DNA from: Ruminiclostridium sp.
GTDB taxonomy: Bacteria > Bacillota > Clostridia > Oscillospirales > Ruminococcaceae
Assembly (NCBI GenBank): GCA_017624025.1
Contig: JAGANY010000010.1
Location: forward strand, 1 to 41,008
Length of the DNA: 41,008 bases
Reading direction: 5' to 3'
Under the pieces are notes generated by a model. That model saw nothing but the letters and a program-made list of their open reading frames with translations, was not told the DNA's origin and ran no database searches. The position numbers and the translations under genes are program-made. Numbering within the stretch: position 1 is the stretch's first letter; the number at the start of each line of letters is the position of its first letter. Positions 15,714 to 22,432 of the stretch are shown piece after piece.

Positions 15714-15842
15714 ATTCAGCACTAATTCTCCGTCAAAGTGTAAACAAAAAATCTGCACCCAATCCATAAACGAAAGATTGCGTTTGTTTTTTGTACACTT
15801 TTTCCGACGGAGAATTAGTGCAAGGCACGAGGTCATCTATCC
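15704..15842. repeat. Long nested inverted repeat between recombinase and attR
   Basis: GGATAGATGA (15704-15713, the end of the recombinase gene) pairs with TCATCTATCC (15833-15842). Inside it, GCACTAATTCTCCGTC (15719-15734) pairs perfectly with GACGGAGAATTAGTGC (15806-15821), and an inner AAAGTGT...ACAAAAAA arm continues the pairing. The roughly 140-bp palindrome could terminate transcription, protecting the 3' part of dpaB, or act in recombination. Confidence 0.85.
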
Positions 15843-15847
15843 GCAAT

Positions 15848-15881
15848 GTTTTCCATTTTCTAATAACTGCTACGCCAGTTA
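15848..15881 (+). other. Right attachment site (attR) of the dpaB intervening element
   Basis: The element arm (15848-15867) ends in CTAATAAC, followed by TGC, the shared core TAC (15871-15873), and then dpaB sequence GCCAGTTACAATGG. Reading the element arm outward matches the left element arm at 15 of the first 18 positions. TAAC (15864-15867) and GTTA (15878-15881) again flank a 10-bp centre with AC at its midpoint. Confidence 0.75.
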
Positions 15882-16147
15882 CAATGGCGGTAAAAAGCCA
15901 TCTCCGCAACGACAGACCCGTACTTCTTAACATTGCCACAAACGACGCTCTCGCCGGAGCCTCGAAAAACATTTTCTCGCTTATAAACTACAAGAACTAT
16001 TATTTCGTGCCTATGACCCAGGATGATTATGTAAAAAAGCCCTGCTCCCTTATGGGCGATTTCGGCTCGATACCTGTGGCTTTACGCTACGCTTACGAAA
16101 AGAAACAGCTTCAGCCTGTCATAGGGGTCGATAGCCACAGCTCTTGA
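15872..16147 (+). pseudogene. dpaB: Dipicolinate synthase subunit B, 3' part (codons 108-198)
   Basis: From the ACG codon at 15872 the frame encodes the C-terminal half of SpoVFB: PVTMAVKSHLRNDRPVL, then ATNDAL, KNYYFVPMTQDD, KKPCSL and a final KKQLQPVI. All are strongly conserved in the family (Bacillus has STNDAL, FFIPFGQDD, KKPNSM, QQLQPI). There is no start codon or ribosome-binding site of its own: the open frame upstream of 15872 runs through element DNA and is not a real N-terminus. Together with 8229-8551 it makes a 597-bp gene. Stop is TGA at 16145-16147. It is intact, so selection appears to maintain it. Confidence 0.92.
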
Positions 16148-16173
16148 CACAAGGCGGTATATGGTGATATAAT
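16144..16173 (+). promoter_or_regulatory. Promoter of the lipoprotein gene
   Basis: TTGACA (16144-16149) overlaps the dpaB stop codon; after 18 bp comes TATAAT (16168-16173) with TGA just upstream (extended -10). The leader to the TTG start at 16198 is very short. The gene is therefore not dependent on dpaA-dpaB transcription. Confidence 0.65.
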
Positions 16174-16197
16174 TTTCTTCGGAAAGGTGTGTTTTAC

Positions 16198-16770
16198 TTG
16201 AAGAAAATTATATCGCTTCTGCTTTTATGCATATTGCTTACGGGTTGTTCCTCGGAGCAGTCGGAAACCTCTGTTTCCTCTGATAACGTGCCTGTAACAA
16301 CGACAGCTTCCGCTCCCGTTACAACTAAAAAGGAGAAGCCGAAGCTTTCTGTTGAAGGGCTTGAAATAGAATATGACGGAGAGGATATCTACGTATATAT
16401 CCCTGCCGATTACACAGATGAAAACATCGGCGAATATTTCAGAGAGACTGAGGGCATTATCTATGTCCCCGATGAAGACAGTATGTTTTGTGTTGAAAAC
16501 AGAGCGCTTTACAGCAAGGATATGACTAAGCTTTACGCTGTGCCTGCCGAATGCGAGGATATTATTCCGGGCGGTTCGGTCGAGCCTGTACAGAAATGCT
16601 TTACGGTTCCCGAAAGCGTAACCTGGATATCCCCGAACGCTTTCTATATCATAACCACAAGCCGTCCTCTCATAAATATCTATCTCCCCGACAGCATTAC
16701 CGAGGAGAACAGGAAAGAGCTTGTACTCTGGGGCGGAACATACGTCCACAGGATAGAGGATATGAAGTAA
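16198..16770 (+). CDS. Lipoprotein with a BspA-like leucine-rich-repeat segment
   Basis: The 190-aa protein starts at TTG 16198, 10 nt after GAAAGG; a GTG 9 nt earlier is too close to that site. It has a lipoprotein signal peptide (KKIISLLLLCILLTGC, lipobox cysteine followed by Ser-rich sequence), a Thr/Ser-rich tether and a small C-terminal domain. The segment FTVPESVTWISPNAFY and the following IYLPDSITEENR resemble one and a half BspA-type (LRR_5) repeats, which occur in many cell-surface proteins of gut Firmicutes. The function is unknown. It sits directly after dpaB but has its own promoter and terminator. Confidence 0.8.
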   Translation: MKKIISLLLLCILLTGCSSEQSETSVSSDNVPVTTTASAPVTTKKEKPKLSVEGLEIEYDGEDIYVYIPADYTDENIGEYFRETEGIIYVPDEDSMFCVENRALYSKDMTKLYAVPAECEDIIPGGSVEPVQKCFTVPESVTWISPNAFYIITTSRPLINIYLPDSITEENRKELVLWGGTYVHRIEDMK

Positions 16771-16801
16771 AAAATACGGTGCAGAAAGCACCGTATTTTT
16801 T
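16769..16801 (+). terminator. Terminator of the lipoprotein gene
   Basis: AAATACGGTGC and GCACCGTATTT form an 11-bp stem around a short loop with flanking A and T runs, beginning at the stop codon. Confidence 0.9.
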
Positions 16802-16998
16802 AGTGAAGAGTTAATAGTGAAGAGTGAATAATTGAGGTGTCCGCCAAGGGCGGACAGATTTGAAAAATAAAAAAATAAAGTCACAGTTTACTGCAACCTT
16901 TTTTTCTTATAATCCATCGCCACACTGAAATTATTTTTAAAATCTGTAGCCGAAGGCTACTCCTCAACTCTTCACTATTCATTCTTCACTATTCACTA
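16802..16998. repeat. Intergenic repeat copy with terminal inverted repeats
   Basis: The ends AGTGAAGAGTTAATAGTGAA (left) and TTCACTATTCACT (right) are imperfect inverted repeats about 35 bp long ending in TGAGG/CCTCA. Inside are GTCCGCCAAGGGCGGAC, a weakened AGTCACAG/CTGCAACC hairpin, and GTAGCCGAAGGCTAC. It resembles the copies at 1-272, 23786-24092 and 36031-36220 and looks like a miniature mobile element without coding capacity. Confidence 0.75.
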
Positions 16999-17030
16999 AA
17001 AAAAGCGGTGCATTATGCACCGCTTTTTTT
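16998..17030 (-). terminator. Terminator of the DUF4298-like gene
   Basis: AAAAAAGCGGTGCA and TGCACCGCTTTTTT form a perfect stem around ATTA or less; it overlaps the stop codon region of the minus-strand gene and is symmetrical enough to work in both directions. Confidence 0.9.
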
Positions 17031-17304
17031 ATACGATTTCGCTGAACAGGTTATAAAGACCGTCTTCGGACAAAACACCGCGTTTTAAATCCTTCGGAAG
17101 CTCTCCTCTTTCGTCCGCTTCGAAATCTCTTAGCCAAAGACCGTTTTCGTAATAGAACGAAAGCTCGTCAAGCATATCCCTTATACGCTCATCCATATCG
17201 GAAATAGAGGGAGATTTTTTTACTGCCTCGCTTACGGTATCGAAATATAATTCCATTCGCTCTATACGGCTTATAATGTCCTTAAGCTTTTCCCTAATTT
17301 TCAT
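17029..17304 (-). CDS. DUF4298-family protein, 91 aa
   Basis: This short, acidic, largely helical cytoplasmic protein matches the DUF4298 pattern I remember: an N-terminal helix with MELYFDTVSEAV, then YYENGLWLRDFEADERGELP and the signature KRGVLSEDGLYNLF near the C-terminus. The function of the family is unknown. AAGGAG lies just before the ATG at 17304. It stands alone between a repeat and galE, on the same strand as galE but downstream of it, and could be read through from galE although a repeat lies between them. Confidence 0.85.
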   Translation of the reverse strand: MKIREKLKDIISRIERMELYFDTVSEAVKKSPSISDMDERIRDMLDELSFYYENGLWLRDFEADERGELPKDLKRGVLSEDGLYNLFSEIV

Positions 17305-17348
17305 TCTTATCTCCTTACGGTTTTAAAACATCGATGAACCTTGAAATT

Positions 17349-17432
17349 ATGAAGTGCGGACTGCTAACGGGTATCGGGGCTTCCGCCCCTTTCCCCCGAC
17401 AAGCCTTTGAAAAGGCTTGACCTAAACTTTTT
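17349..17432. repeat. GC-rich hairpin repeat downstream of galE (copy 1)
   Basis: An approximately 85-bp segment with CGGGGCTTCCGCCCC, CCCCCGACAAGCC and AAAAGGCTTGACC recurs in the same orientation at 18505-18592 with about four-fifths identity, so galE is bracketed by direct repeats. Confidence 0.75.
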
Positions 17433-17438
17433 TTGCTG

Positions 17439-18437
17439 TTATTTTACGTTCTTAACATAGTTCCAGGCGTCTCTGCACATTTCCTCGAGAGTATGGGTTG
17501 CAGACCAGCCTAATTCGTTCTTAGCCTTGTCGGGTACGCTGTAGCATTCGGCAGCGTCTCCGGGACGGCGGTCGGTTATTGAATAGGGAATTTTTATGTC
17601 ATTGACACGCTCGAAGGTTTTTATAATATCAAGCACAGAGTAGCCGTTTCCTGTACCGAGGTTGTAAGGAACAGCACCCTTCTTTTCTCTTACGCTCTTA
17701 ACGGCTGCAAGGTGTCCGAGAGCTAAATCGACAACGTGGATATAGTCTCTTATACAGGTACCGTCGGGGGTCGGATAATCGTTGCCGAATACCTTTAATT
17801 CCGCCTGCTTGCCTGTGCAGACGTTTATGATAATGGGCATAAGGTTGTTGGGAATACCGTTGGGGTCTTCGCCAATCTTACCGCTGGAATGTGCTCCGAT
17901 AGGATTGAAATAACGTAAAAGTGCTATGCTCCATTCGGGGTCGGAAGCACATAAATCACGGCACATATCCTCAATCATAAGCTTTGTTCTTCCGTAGGGG
18001 TTAATTGCGGAGAGAGGGAAGGTCTCGTTTACGGGTACTGTTTCGGGGATGCCGTAAACTGTGGCGGAGGAGCTGAAGATAAGCTTTTTACAACCGTGCT
18101 TCTTCATAGCTTCAAGAAGCACGAAGGTACCGCCTAAGTTGTTCTTGAAGTACATAAGAGGCTCTCTTACGCTTTCACCTACAGCCTTATAGCCTGCAAA
18201 ATGGATAACTGCCTCGATTTCATTTTCGGAGAAGATTTTTTCCATATCCGCTTCACTGCACATATCCGCTTCATAGAATTTAAAATCCTTACCGCTTATT
18301 TCCTTTATAAGCTCAACAGCCTTGGGCTTCGAGTTATAGAAATTATCCATAACCACGATTTCCTCGCCTGCATTAAGAAGCTCGATACAGGTATGTGAAC
18401 CGATATATCCTGCTCCGCCTGTTACTAAAATTGCCAT
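17439..18437 (-). CDS. galE: UDP-glucose 4-epimerase
   Basis: The 332-aa NAD-dependent enzyme interconverts UDP-glucose and UDP-galactose for galactose use (Leloir pathway) and for cell-surface polysaccharides. It has the N-terminal Rossmann motif GGAGYIGSH (7-15), the SSSATVYG segment with the catalytic Ser around 124, and the YxxxK pair Y148/K152 in NPYGRTK. The C-terminal region (NLGTGNGYSV, RRPGDAAECY) is typical of the substrate-binding domain. Length is standard. GGAGG precedes the ATG at 18437. It has its own promoter far upstream, leaving a leader of about 200 nt. No other gal genes are adjacent. Confidence 0.96.
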   Translation of the reverse strand: MAILVTGGAGYIGSHTCIELLNAGEEIVVMDNFYNSKPKAVELIKEISGKDFKFYEADMCSEADMEKIFSENEIEAVIHFAGYKAVGESVREPLMYFKNNLGGTFVLLEAMKKHGCKKLIFSSSATVYGIPETVPVNETFPLSAINPYGRTKLMIEDMCRDLCASDPEWSIALLRYFNPIGAHSSGKIGEDPNGIPNNLMPIIINVCTGKQAELKVFGNDYPTPDGTCIRDYIHVVDLALGHLAAVKSVREKKGAVPYNLGTGNGYSVLDIIKTFERVNDIKIPYSITDRRPGDAAECYSVPDKAKNELGWSATHTLEEMCRDAWNYVKNVK

Positions 18438-18504
18438 AATGTATTCCTCCTTAAAAGCTGTATAAAAACGTACGTTTTTTCAGACTGCCGATAAACTTTG
18501 TCTT

Positions 18505-18592
18505 TATGATGTGCGAAGCGGTCACGGGTTCCGGGGCTCCCGCCCCTTGCCCCCGGCAACCCTTTTAAAAAATGGTTGACCGAAAATTTCCT
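18505..18592. repeat. GC-rich hairpin repeat in the galE leader (copy 2)
   Basis: Second copy of the repeat at 17349-17432 with CGGGGCTCCCGCCCC and the CCCCCGGCAACCC block. It lies between the galE promoter and start codon, so its hairpins would be in the galE mRNA leader. Two related palindromic motifs CGTACGTTTTTTC flank it (near 18469 and 18628). Confidence 0.75.
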
Positions 18593-18650
18593 TTACACGC
18601 TTCGCTCGTTTTTTTCAAGAATAAAACCGTACGTTTTTTCTTACAGCCTT

Positions 18651-18679
18651 ATTGTACCACGTTTTTTTCTTCGTTACAA
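18651..18679 (-). promoter_or_regulatory. Promoter of galE
   Basis: On the minus strand TTGTAA (18679-18674), 17 bp, TACAAT (18656-18651). The predicted leader of about 205 nt is long and contains the GC-rich hairpin repeat. Confidence 0.65.
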
Positions 18680-18718
18680 TAAAAAATAAGTTCATTTATA
18701 TGGATTTTTGTTGCAGAT

Positions 18719-19528
18719 TTACTTTTCTCTGTATTCTGTCGGAGTTTTTCCCGTAAGCTTTTTGAAGCTTCGTGAAAAATAAAGATTGTCCTCGTAGCCG
18801 ACAGAACGTGCAACCGCCGTTACTGACAGGTCGGTTTCCGAAAGAAGCCGTTTCGCCTGTGAAATACGGTAAGAAATAAGATAATCCACAGGGCTTATGC
18901 CTGTCTCTTCCTTAAAGACGCGGAAAAGGGTCGAACGGGATACCCCCGCTTTCTCCGCAATATCCTCTACCGTTACGGGAAGCGGATAGTTTACCGCAAT
19001 ATAATCTCTCGCCGTCCTGAAGCATTTCCGTGAAGAACCGCTCTGCTTTTTTTCCGAATACTTTACTAAAAGGGAGAGAAGGATATAAAGCCGTCCCGTA
19101 AGACCGATAGCTTCAAACCGCTCATTCCCAGCATTTCCGAGTATGTCCTCCATAGCTCTGAAAATCTCGCTGTTACAGTTTTTTATAACAGGGTTTTCTT
19201 CGGTAAAATCCGTTCTCTTAAGGATGACCTCTGCGTCTGCCCCCGAAAAATTCACCCAGTAGTATTCCCAGGGCGTTTCCTCGTCGGCATAGTATTCAAT
19301 TTCCGTTCGGGGACGTATAAGAAACATATCCCCTGCCGAAAGGCTGTAGCTTCCCTCGGGAGTAACGTATGTGCCCTTTCCCGAAACGATAAGGTGGAGA
19401 ATATACTGCTCTCGTATGCCCTTTCCCCAGCGGTAGGAGGCTTCGCATTTCTCGTGACCCGAATAGGTCACATAAAGGGAAACAGCCTCCGAAGAGGTTG
19501 TTTTTACAGTATGCTTGAAGGTATTCAT
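18719..19528 (-). CDS. AraC-family transcriptional regulator
   Basis: The 269-aa protein has an N-terminal AraC-type cupin at about 30-120 (ILHLIVSGKGTYVTPEG, LSAGDMFLIRP, WVNFSG) and a C-terminal double helix-turn-helix at about 170-265 (VTVEDIAEKAGVSRSTLFRVFK; SVTAVARSVGYEDNLYFSRSFKK). Such proteins sense a small ligand, often a sugar, and activate nearby genes. The start is set at 19528, where ATGA overlaps the stop of the preceding gene by 4 bp; an ATG 15 nt earlier has no good binding site. It is the last gene of a seven-gene minus-strand run. The next gene downstream is galE, with an independent promoter. Its target is not known. Confidence 0.9.
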   Translation of the reverse strand: MNTFKHTVKTTSSEAVSLYVTYSGHEKCEASYRWGKGIREQYILHLIVSGKGTYVTPEGSYSLSAGDMFLIRPRTEIEYYADEETPWEYYWVNFSGADAEVILKRTDFTEENPVIKNCNSEIFRAMEDILGNAGNERFEAIGLTGRLYILLSLLVKYSEKKQSGSSRKCFRTARDYIAVNYPLPVTVEDIAEKAGVSRSTLFRVFKEETGISPVDYLISYRISQAKRLLSETDLSVTAVARSVGYEDNLYFSRSFKKLTGKTPTEYREK

Positions 19529-19857
19529 TCCCAGTTTTTCCATATATCCGGACAGTAGCCGACTGTCGCCTTTGTTCCGTTTCTTACGATTGGTGTTTTA
19601 TAAATCGAGGGCTTTTCCATAAGCTTTTCCGCTTTTGCGTCCTCTAAAAGATACTTTATTTCGTAGTAATCCTTGCTTTTTTCATCAATAAGGCTTTCGA
19701 GTCCCCCTACCGCTGAAATAACGCTCTGAAGCTCACGCTTGCTTAAGCCTTTTTCAAGGATATTTACCGACTGGAACTTTATTCCCCGTTCTTTAAAATA
19801 ACGCTCCGCTTTCTTCGTATCGAAGCATTTCGATTTTCCGAAAATCTGGATATTCAT
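19525..19857 (-). CDS. ArsC/Spx-family thioredoxin-fold protein
   Basis: This 110-aa protein has the ArsC/YffB/Spx fold: IFGKSKCFDTKKAERYFKERG at the N-terminus with a single cysteine (C11) in place of a CxxC pair, a KxLSKRELQSV helix and the PIVRNGTKATVGY segment near the end. It may act as a glutathione- or thioredoxin-dependent reductase. True arsenate reduction is unproven, and no ars genes are near; Spx function is less likely because the CxxC is absent. Its ATG overlaps the stop of the fumarase gene by one base (TAATG), so the pair is translationally coupled. Confidence 0.82.
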   Translation of the reverse strand: MNIQIFGKSKCFDTKKAERYFKERGIKFQSVNILEKGLSKRELQSVISAVGGLESLIDEKSKDYYEIKYLLEDAKAEKLMEKPSIYKTPIVRNGTKATVGYCPDIWKNWE

Positions 19858-20699
19858 TATATTACAGCCTCCTTGTGGCGTGTAACGTGACAGCCGATGT
19901 TGACCGCTACGGGAAGGCCTGCTATATGAGTGGGAGCGGTCTCTATGTTTACGTAAAGCCCTGTGACAGTACCGCCGAAGCCCTGGGAGCCGATGCCTGT
20001 AAGATTGATATTCTTAAGCATTTCCGCCTCCATTTCCGCATAAAACTCGTCGGGGTTACGCTTATCGAGATTACGGCAAAGTGCCTTCTTCGAAAGATAA
20101 GCTACCTGTTCGAAATCTCCGCCGATGCCTACGCCTACAACGATAGGCGGACAGGGATTGCTTCCCGCAAGGCTTACGGTCTCGGTTACGAAGGCTATTA
20201 TATCCTCTCTTGTGGCAGAGGGGGTGAACATCTTGAGCCTGCTCATATTTTCGCTTCCGAAGCCCTTCGGAGCAACCATTATTCTTACCTCCTCGCCGTC
20301 AACGATAGAGGTATGTATGATTGCGGGAGTGTTGTTGTTTGTATTTACACGGCGTAAGGGGTCTTTTACTACGGAAAGGCGGAGCTTTCCCTCAACATAT
20401 CCCTTCGCTACGCCCTCGTTTATTGCATTATAGAGATTACCGCCCGTAAAATGAACATCCTGTCCGATTTCGAGGAAGATAACCGCCATTCCTGTATCCT
20501 GGCAGATTGGAACATTAAGCTCCTCGGCACAGTCGATATTCTTTACGAGGTCTCCGAGTACCTCCTTGCATACAGGGCTTTCTTCACAGGGAATACTGTT
20601 CTCGATAACCTCTCTCATACCACAGGGAAGCTTAAGGTTCGCCTCCTCGCAAAGACGGGCAACGGTATCCTTTATAACATTTACATCAATCTCTCTCAT
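19857..20699 (-). CDS. Class I fumarate hydratase, alpha subunit
   Basis: This 280-aa iron-sulfur hydro-lyase subunit matches the N-terminal part of FumA and TtdA. The three cluster-binding cysteines are in place: C66 (PICQDTG), C183 (GSNPCPP) and C270 (NIGCHVTRH). GIGSQGFGG is also conserved. It normally works with a beta subunit of about 190 residues encoded next door; here the following gene is ArsC-like and no beta gene is seen in the window. Fumarate hydratase is more likely than tartrate dehydratase, but sequence alone does not settle it. The ATG at 20699 is chosen because AAAGGA lies about 10 nt upstream; the gene overlaps the preceding one by 14 bp. Confidence 0.88.
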   Translation of the reverse strand: MREIDVNVIKDTVARLCEEANLKLPCGMREVIENSIPCEESPVCKEVLGDLVKNIDCAEELNVPICQDTGMAVIFLEIGQDVHFTGGNLYNAINEGVAKGYVEGKLRLSVVKDPLRRVNTNNNTPAIIHTSIVDGEEVRIMVAPKGFGSENMSRLKMFTPSATREDIIAFVTETVSLAGSNPCPPIVVGVGIGGDFEQVAYLSKKALCRNLDKRNPDEFYAEMEAEMLKNINLTGIGSQGFGGTVTGLYVNIETAPTHIAGLPVAVNIGCHVTRHKEAVI

Positions 20700-21246
20700 T
20701 TTCCTCATTCCTTTCGCCATTCTCTTCGGGTTCAACGCCCAGTATCTCCATCATCTTAAGCTCGATTTCTTCGAGGCGTCTGCTGTTGAAGCGAAGTGCG
20801 GAAAGGCAGATATACGCACGTACGATAACCGCACAGAATGAAATCATAAGAGCTTTCATAAGGTCGAAATCCGCTGTGAATAAAAGGCAGTATGTAATAA
20901 TAAGAAAGTAGATAAGAAGCGTAGCGATTACGCCCCAGAATACCGCCCAGGAGCCTGCCGTTTTACAGGCATAGCCCTTTACACTGCATTTTTCGAGTCC
21001 CTTTTCGATATAGAAGCGAAGACAAGTATCACACATATCGGTCTTATACGAATGATGATATTTAAGGCAGTACTGGTTCTCCTCCTTTTCCTTTTCGAGC
21101 AGGAAAAGAGGCGAGCCCTTAAGCTTGTAGAGTGCAAGCTCGCCCTGGTCCTTTATTATTCCGTCAAGGCGTTCCTTAAGCTCTTTTTCTGAAAAACTGC
21201 TGTTTTCTTCGTAGGGGATACGTATGAATTTTTTCAATTTCACCAC
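20686..21246 (-). CDS. Hypothetical membrane protein with Cys-rich segment
   Basis: I do not recognise this 186-aa protein. A charged N-terminal region is followed by a cysteine-rich stretch (C60, C72 and C75 as CDTC, C87, C94) that could bind a metal, two adjacent membrane helices at about 99-123 and 129-150, and an acidic C-terminal tail (GVEPEENGERNEENERD). Two GTG codons and a TTG are possible starts after AAAGG; the precise start is uncertain. It lies 19 bp after the amidohydrolase gene and overlaps the fumarase gene, so it belongs to the same operon, but no link to those enzymes is obvious. Confidence 0.75.
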   Translation of the reverse strand: MVKLKKFIRIPYEENSSFSEKELKERLDGIIKDQGELALYKLKGSPLFLLEKEKEENQYCLKYHHSYKTDMCDTCLRFYIEKGLEKCSVKGYACKTAGSWAVFWGVIATLLIYFLIITYCLLFTADFDLMKALMISFCAVIVRAYICLSALRFNSRRLEEIELKMMEILGVEPEENGERNEENERD

Positions 21247-21265
21247 TGCCTTTCGTAAGATTTCA

Positions 21266-22432
21266 TCAGATTCTTTCTCCGCCCATTATAACGATTTCGG
21301 GAGCTTTCGAAATATCGTGGAAGCTTCCTCTGAAAAGAACGATATCGGCGTCCTTTCCGATTTCGATGCTTCCAACCCTGTCCTCGATTCCACAGAATCT
21401 TGCGGGATTTATTGTAACAGCCTCAAGGGCTTCCTTTTCCGTAAGTCCGCCTCGCATAGCAAGACCTGCCATAACGGGAAGATACTGGATAGGGTTTTCG
21501 GGATGGTCGGTACAGATAGCAACCTCCATTCCGTTATCCTTCAGTATTTTTGCGTTTCTTATATCCGCATTCATAAGCTCGGGCTTACAGCGGTCGCCGA
21601 ATACGGGGCCTACAACACACTGTGTTCCCTTATCGAGCTCGTCCGCAATAAGACTGCCCTCGGTAGCGTGTATAAGCACATAATCAAGGCCGAATTCCTC
21701 CGAAAGACGTACGGCTGTAAAAATATCATCCGCACGGTGACAATGGAAATGAGCCTTTATTTCTTTTTTAAGAAGAGGTATAAGTGCCTCGCATTTTATA
21801 TCATAATCGGGTCTCGAGGTCTCCTCGTCGGTACCCTTCGTTTTTTCATATTCGGCCGTTTCTTCCATATACCGCTTAGCCTTGTAAAGCTGTTCACGGA
21901 TAATCGAAGCGGTAGCCATACGTGTTGTGGGGGTGTCCTCTTTTTCATTGTAAACGGTCTTCGGATTTTCGCCCAGAGCCATCTTCATAGAACAGGGATT
22001 TTTTATGATACGCCTGTCGATACGCTTGCTTCCGTAGGCCTTCATAGCTACAAAAGTACCGCCGATAGGGTTAGCACTTCCCATACCCGTAATAACTGTT
22101 CCGATACCGCCCTTTACCGCCTCCGTAAAGCAGTAATCCATAGGATTTACTGCATCGATTGCACGTAAATGGGGAGTAGAGGGGTCGGTCTCCTCGTTCC
22201 CGTCGTCTCCCTCGAAGCCGTAGCCGTTGGCGAAAACACCGATATGACAGTGTGCGTCAATAAATGCGGGATAGGCGGTAAGCCCCTCCCCGTCAATATC
22301 TCCCTCTTTGGCGTTACGAGGCATTTCCGACATCGTGCCGAAGGCTTTAATCTTGCCGTCTTCGGTTTCGATATAGCCTTTTCCGATATCCTCCCCTGTT
22401 ACGGGGACGATTCCTATATTGTAAATTATCAT
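21266..22432 (-). CDS. Metal-dependent amidohydrolase (imidazolonepropionase-like)
   Basis: The 388-aa hydrolase has the amidohydrolase-superfamily layout: a small N-terminal beta domain, the metal-binding HCH (61-63, in FIDAHCHIG), histidines in AHFHCHRADD (228-232) and IHATEG (H255), and the catalytic aspartate in CTDHPENP (D309). The C-terminal GSIEIGKDADIVLF rebuilds the beta domain. It probably hydrolyses a cyclic amide or similar bond; the substrate is unknown. It overlaps aroK by 4 bp (ATGA) and is the third gene of the shikimate operon, though it has no established role in that pathway. The long antisense frame over this region is a shadow. Confidence 0.9.
   Translation of the reverse strand: MIIYNIGIVPVTGEDIGKGYIETEDGKIKAFGTMSEMPRNAKEGDIDGEGLTAYPAFIDAHCHIGVFANGYGFEGDDGNEETDPSTPHLRAIDAVNPMDYCFTEAVKGGIGTVITGMGSANPIGGTFVAMKAYGSKRIDRRIIKNPCSMKMALGENPKTVYNEKEDTPTTRMATASIIREQLYKAKRYMEETAEYEKTKGTDEETSRPDYDIKCEALIPLLKKEIKAHFHCHRADDIFTAVRLSEEFGLDYVLIHATEGSLIADELDKGTQCVVGPVFGDRCKPELMNADIRNAKILKDNGMEVAICTDHPENPIQYLPVMAGLAMRGGLTEKEALEAVTINPARFCGIEDRVGSIEIGKDADIVLFRGSFHDISKAPEIVIMGGERI

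Larger units (their letters stand above)
8549..15873 (+). mobile_element. Skin-type intervening element in dpaB, 7,322 bp, with a large serine recombinase
   Basis: The element separates the two halves of dpaB and leaves a continuous gene when removed between the TAC cores. Its contents in order are: a strong promoter, a putative nuclease gene and a type III-like methyltransferase gene on the plus strand; a bidirectional terminator; a diguanylate cyclase gene and a 45-aa gene on the minus strand; then the recombinase gene and a long inverted repeat just before the right end. There are no phage structural genes. Elements of this kind are established in sporulation genes: skin in sigK of Bacillus subtilis and Clostridioides difficile, SP-beta in spsM, and vfbin in spoVFB of Bacillus weihenstephanensis. 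They are excised in the mother cell, which is terminal, so the germ line keeps the element. Developmental control here is inferred, not seen. Confidence 0.88.

Noticed and set aside
15791..16147. Free-standing 118-aa protein beginning inside the element
   Set aside because: The first 27 codons are element sequence including the palindrome, with no ribosome-binding site. From 15872 on it is the C-terminal half of DpaB, so it was annotated as the 3' part of the split gene.
19525..19857. Arsenate reductase of an arsenic-resistance operon
   Set aside because: Only the fold is supported; there are no arsenic transporter or regulator genes near, and the neighbours are metabolic.
21224..22168. 314-aa frame on the plus strand
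   Set aside because: It lies antisense to the amidohydrolase gene, lacks a ribosome-binding site and shows shadow-frame composition.
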